Part shown: piece after piece, positions 4,909-6,200 of the stretch
Layout of the letters: each line of letters opens with the position of its first letter
Numbering within the stretch: position 1 is the first letter of the stretch
NCBI GenBank assembly: GCA_019240375.1
Contig: JAFAYN010000324.1
Span: 1 to 6,200 of the forward strand
DNA length: 6,200 nucleotides
Direction of reading: 5' to 3'
Source of the DNA: Gemmatimonadota bacterium
GTDB lineage: Bacteria > Gemmatimonadota > Gemmatimonadetes > Longimicrobiales > Longimicrobiaceae
The notes under the pieces: model-generated
The model's input: the letters and a program-made list of their open reading frames with translations, nothing else
Told to the model about the DNA's origin: nothing
The model's database searches: none
Position numbers and translations under genes: made by a program

Positions 4909-6200
4909 TCACCGCCTGCCGAGGGAGCCGGCGAAGCGGGCGATCAGCTCCGACTCCCAGGCCGCGAGCCGGCCGGAATCCAGCGAGCCGCCGGTGTAGC
5001 TGCGGCGGAGCCGTCCGTCGGGGCCGGGCTCGATGCGCACCTTCTGCCGGAGGCCGGGGCTCGTCTCGTCCAGCACCAGGAAGCCGCCGGGGCGGATCCG
5101 CTCGATCCTGCGGCCGGCGGGGTCCAGGACCACGTCGCGCGCCTGCATCGTCACGCTCCGCCCGGAGTCGCTGTCGGTCCAGGTCAGCGTGGTGGTGCTG
5201 GACACCGACGAGGGGGCGCTCGCGGACGCGTTCGCGGATGCGTTCGCACTCGCGCTCGCGGACGCGCTCGCGCGGGAGGCGGTTCGCGTCCCCTCGCCCA
5301 CGCGGGCGAGAGTCGCCTCCCGGTCCGCCTCGGAGCCGATGGTGCGGGCCGCGTGCAGGTAGGCGGGGCGGGTCTCCGCCGTCACCAGCTTGAGGTCGGC
5401 GACGGTGCGGAGCAGGGCGGCCCGGTCGCCGTCGGAGCCGATCCCCTCCGCCATCTGCAGCACCCGGACGACGGTGGGCGCGTCGGGGCGCCCGCGCCCG
5501 GCGAGAAGGGTGAGCACCCGCCGCCGGTCGCCATCCGACCCGATTCGCGACACCGCGTCGAAGAAGGCGTCCCGCACCGCGGGGTCGCGCAGGGGGTAGC
5601 GGGTGGCGAAGTCGACCAGCAGGGCGGCCCGGTCGCCGTCGGAGCCGATCACGTCGGCGGACCGGAGCAGGTAGCGCTGGGACTCGGGCGCGAGCCGCCC
5701 CCCGGTCACCAGGGTAGTCAGCACACCGCGGCGGTCGGCGTCGGAGCCGATCCCGCGGGTGGAGGCGATCACCTCGCGCTGCAGCGCCGCGTCACCCGGG
5801 TTCCGCCGCGTGGCGGCCACCAGCACTGCGGCCTTGTCCCCGTCCGAGCCCAGGGTGGCGGCGTCGTGCGCCACGCGGCGCACCCCCTCCGCGTCCAGCC
5901 TGCCGCTCGCCAGCAGGCTCTCGTAGTACTGCCGCCGCGTGCCGTCGCTTCCCATGTGGGCGACCTCGTCCAGCACCGCCCGGGTGTCGCCGCTGGCGAG
6001 CCTCGCCCCCACCCGCTCGCTGCTGGCGTAGGTGGTGTGGCGGAACAGCTCCGCCAGCGCGCCGGGCATCCAGCGGGCCGCCTCGCCGTCCCACGCGCGG
6101 GTGCTCCCGTTCACCGTCCACGAGCGGACCAGCCCGCCGCCCGCGCCCGGCCGGACCTCCACGCGCCGGCTCCCGCCCGCGTCGTACAGCTCCAGCGTGA
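4909..6200 (-). CDS. GSDGDR-repeat protein, 3' part of a gene entering from the right edge
   Basis: The frame is open to the right edge, so the N-terminus is missing. A GTG at 6162 is in frame, but the coding pattern continues upstream of it (TLELYDAGGSRR), so it is probably not the start. Residues below count from that GTG. Seven helical-type repeats are marked by GSD/GSE motifs at 71, 105, 139, 173, 208, 242 and 276, a period of 34-35, with the form I-G-S-D-G-D-R-x-x-V/L-L. An Ala/Ser/Asn linker (about 294-321) follows. The C-terminal domain (322-417) contains RIRPGGFLVLDE and VRIEPGPDGRLRRSY. The segment before the repeats (LELYDAGG..VEVRPGAGGGLVRSW, then W-rich helix) resembles it, so the same small domain seems to flank the array. 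I recall similar repeats (ISSDYD/SSDYER-type) behind M56/BlaR1-like peptidases, but no peptidase or membrane part is visible here, so the function is unassigned. Confidence 0.85.
   Translation of the reverse strand, partial: TLELYDAGGSRRVEVRPGAGGGLVRSWTVNGSTRAWDGEAARWMPGALAELFRHTTYASSERVGARLASGDTRAVLDEVAHMGSDGTRRQYYESLLASGRLDAEGVRRVAHDAATLGSDGDKAAVLVAATRRNPGDAALQREVIASTRGIGSDADRRGVLTTLVTGGRLAPESQRYLLRSADVIGSDGDRAALLVDFATRYPLRDPAVRDAFFDAVSRIGSDGDRRRVLTLLAGRGRPDAPTVVRVLQMAEGIGSDGDRAALLRTVADLKLVTAETRPAYLHAARTIGSEADREATLARVGEGTRTASRASASASASANASANASASAPSSVSSTTTLTWTDSDSGRSVTMQARDVVLDPAGRRIERIRPGGFLVLDETSPGLRQKVRIEPGPDGRLRRSYTGGSLDSGRLAAWESELIARFAGSLGRR
5200..5283 (-). repeat. Ala/Ser/Asn-coding low-complexity tract
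   Basis: Within the GSDGDR gene, alternate codons are alanine (GCG, GCA or GCC) with serine or asparagine between them, giving ASASASANASANASASA-like sequence. At DNA level this is a 6-base/12-base quasi-tandem repeat (GCGTTCGCGGAT and variants on the plus strand, clearest at 5217-5275). It encodes a flexible linker between the repeat array and the C-terminal domain. Such tracts can vary in copy number by slippage. Confidence 0.75.

Noticed and set aside
1817..4999. Plus-strand open frame of 1060 codons opposite the DUF5916 gene
   Set aside because: It is antisense to a gene with clear family motifs, runs through the terminator and hairpin region, and its product is an Arg/Pro/His/Val-rich string with no recognisable domain. 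Long antisense frames are expected in DNA with strong third-position GC bias.
5217..5275. Possible CRISPR-like or minisatellite array
   Set aside because: Units are only 6-12 bases, imperfect, without spacers, and in frame within a coding region encoding a linker.

Overview
The window is very GC-rich, with strong G/C bias at third codon positions. It carries secreted or envelope proteins typical of an environmental, diderm bacterium. The DUF5916 family protein, the tricorn/PD40-like N-terminus and the GC-rich palindromes between genes together suggest Gemmatimonadota (Longimicrobium-like) or possibly Acidobacteriota. That placement is inferred from family content; no phylogenetic marker gene is present.

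Layout, left to right. Positions 1-137 (minus) hold the first 45 codons of a secreted protein that runs off the left edge, probably a PD40 beta-propeller or tricorn-type S41 peptidase. It has a sigma70-like promoter at 185-213. Divergent from it, 305-1657 (plus) encodes a predicted lipoprotein of 450 residues. It is built of about ten 34-residue repeats, nine of them carrying a pair of cysteines, and a Met/His-rich segment interrupts the array. The gene-free stretch 1658-2128 is packed with hairpins. One is a strong terminator shared by the two convergent genes, and next to it stand three successive hairpins of one design (GAGA-stem-loop-stem-CTC). Positions 2129-4792 (minus) encode a complete DUF5916 outer-membrane-type protein with an N-terminal CBM9-like domain. 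A perfect 14-bp hairpin at 4872-4903 separates it from the next gene. Positions 4909-6200 (minus) hold the 3' part of a gene that enters from the right edge. It encodes seven 34-residue repeats marked by GSDGDR, an Ala/Ser/Asn linker and a C-terminal domain that resembles the segment in front of the repeats.

The genes do not form an obvious pathway. All those with a visible N-terminus carry export signals, so the shared theme is the cell envelope. The most unusual items are the cysteine-paired repeat lipoprotein with its Met/His insertion, the GSDGDR repeat protein bracketed by two related domains, and the tandem hairpin cluster. No RNA gene, CRISPR array, transposase or insertion sequence was seen.
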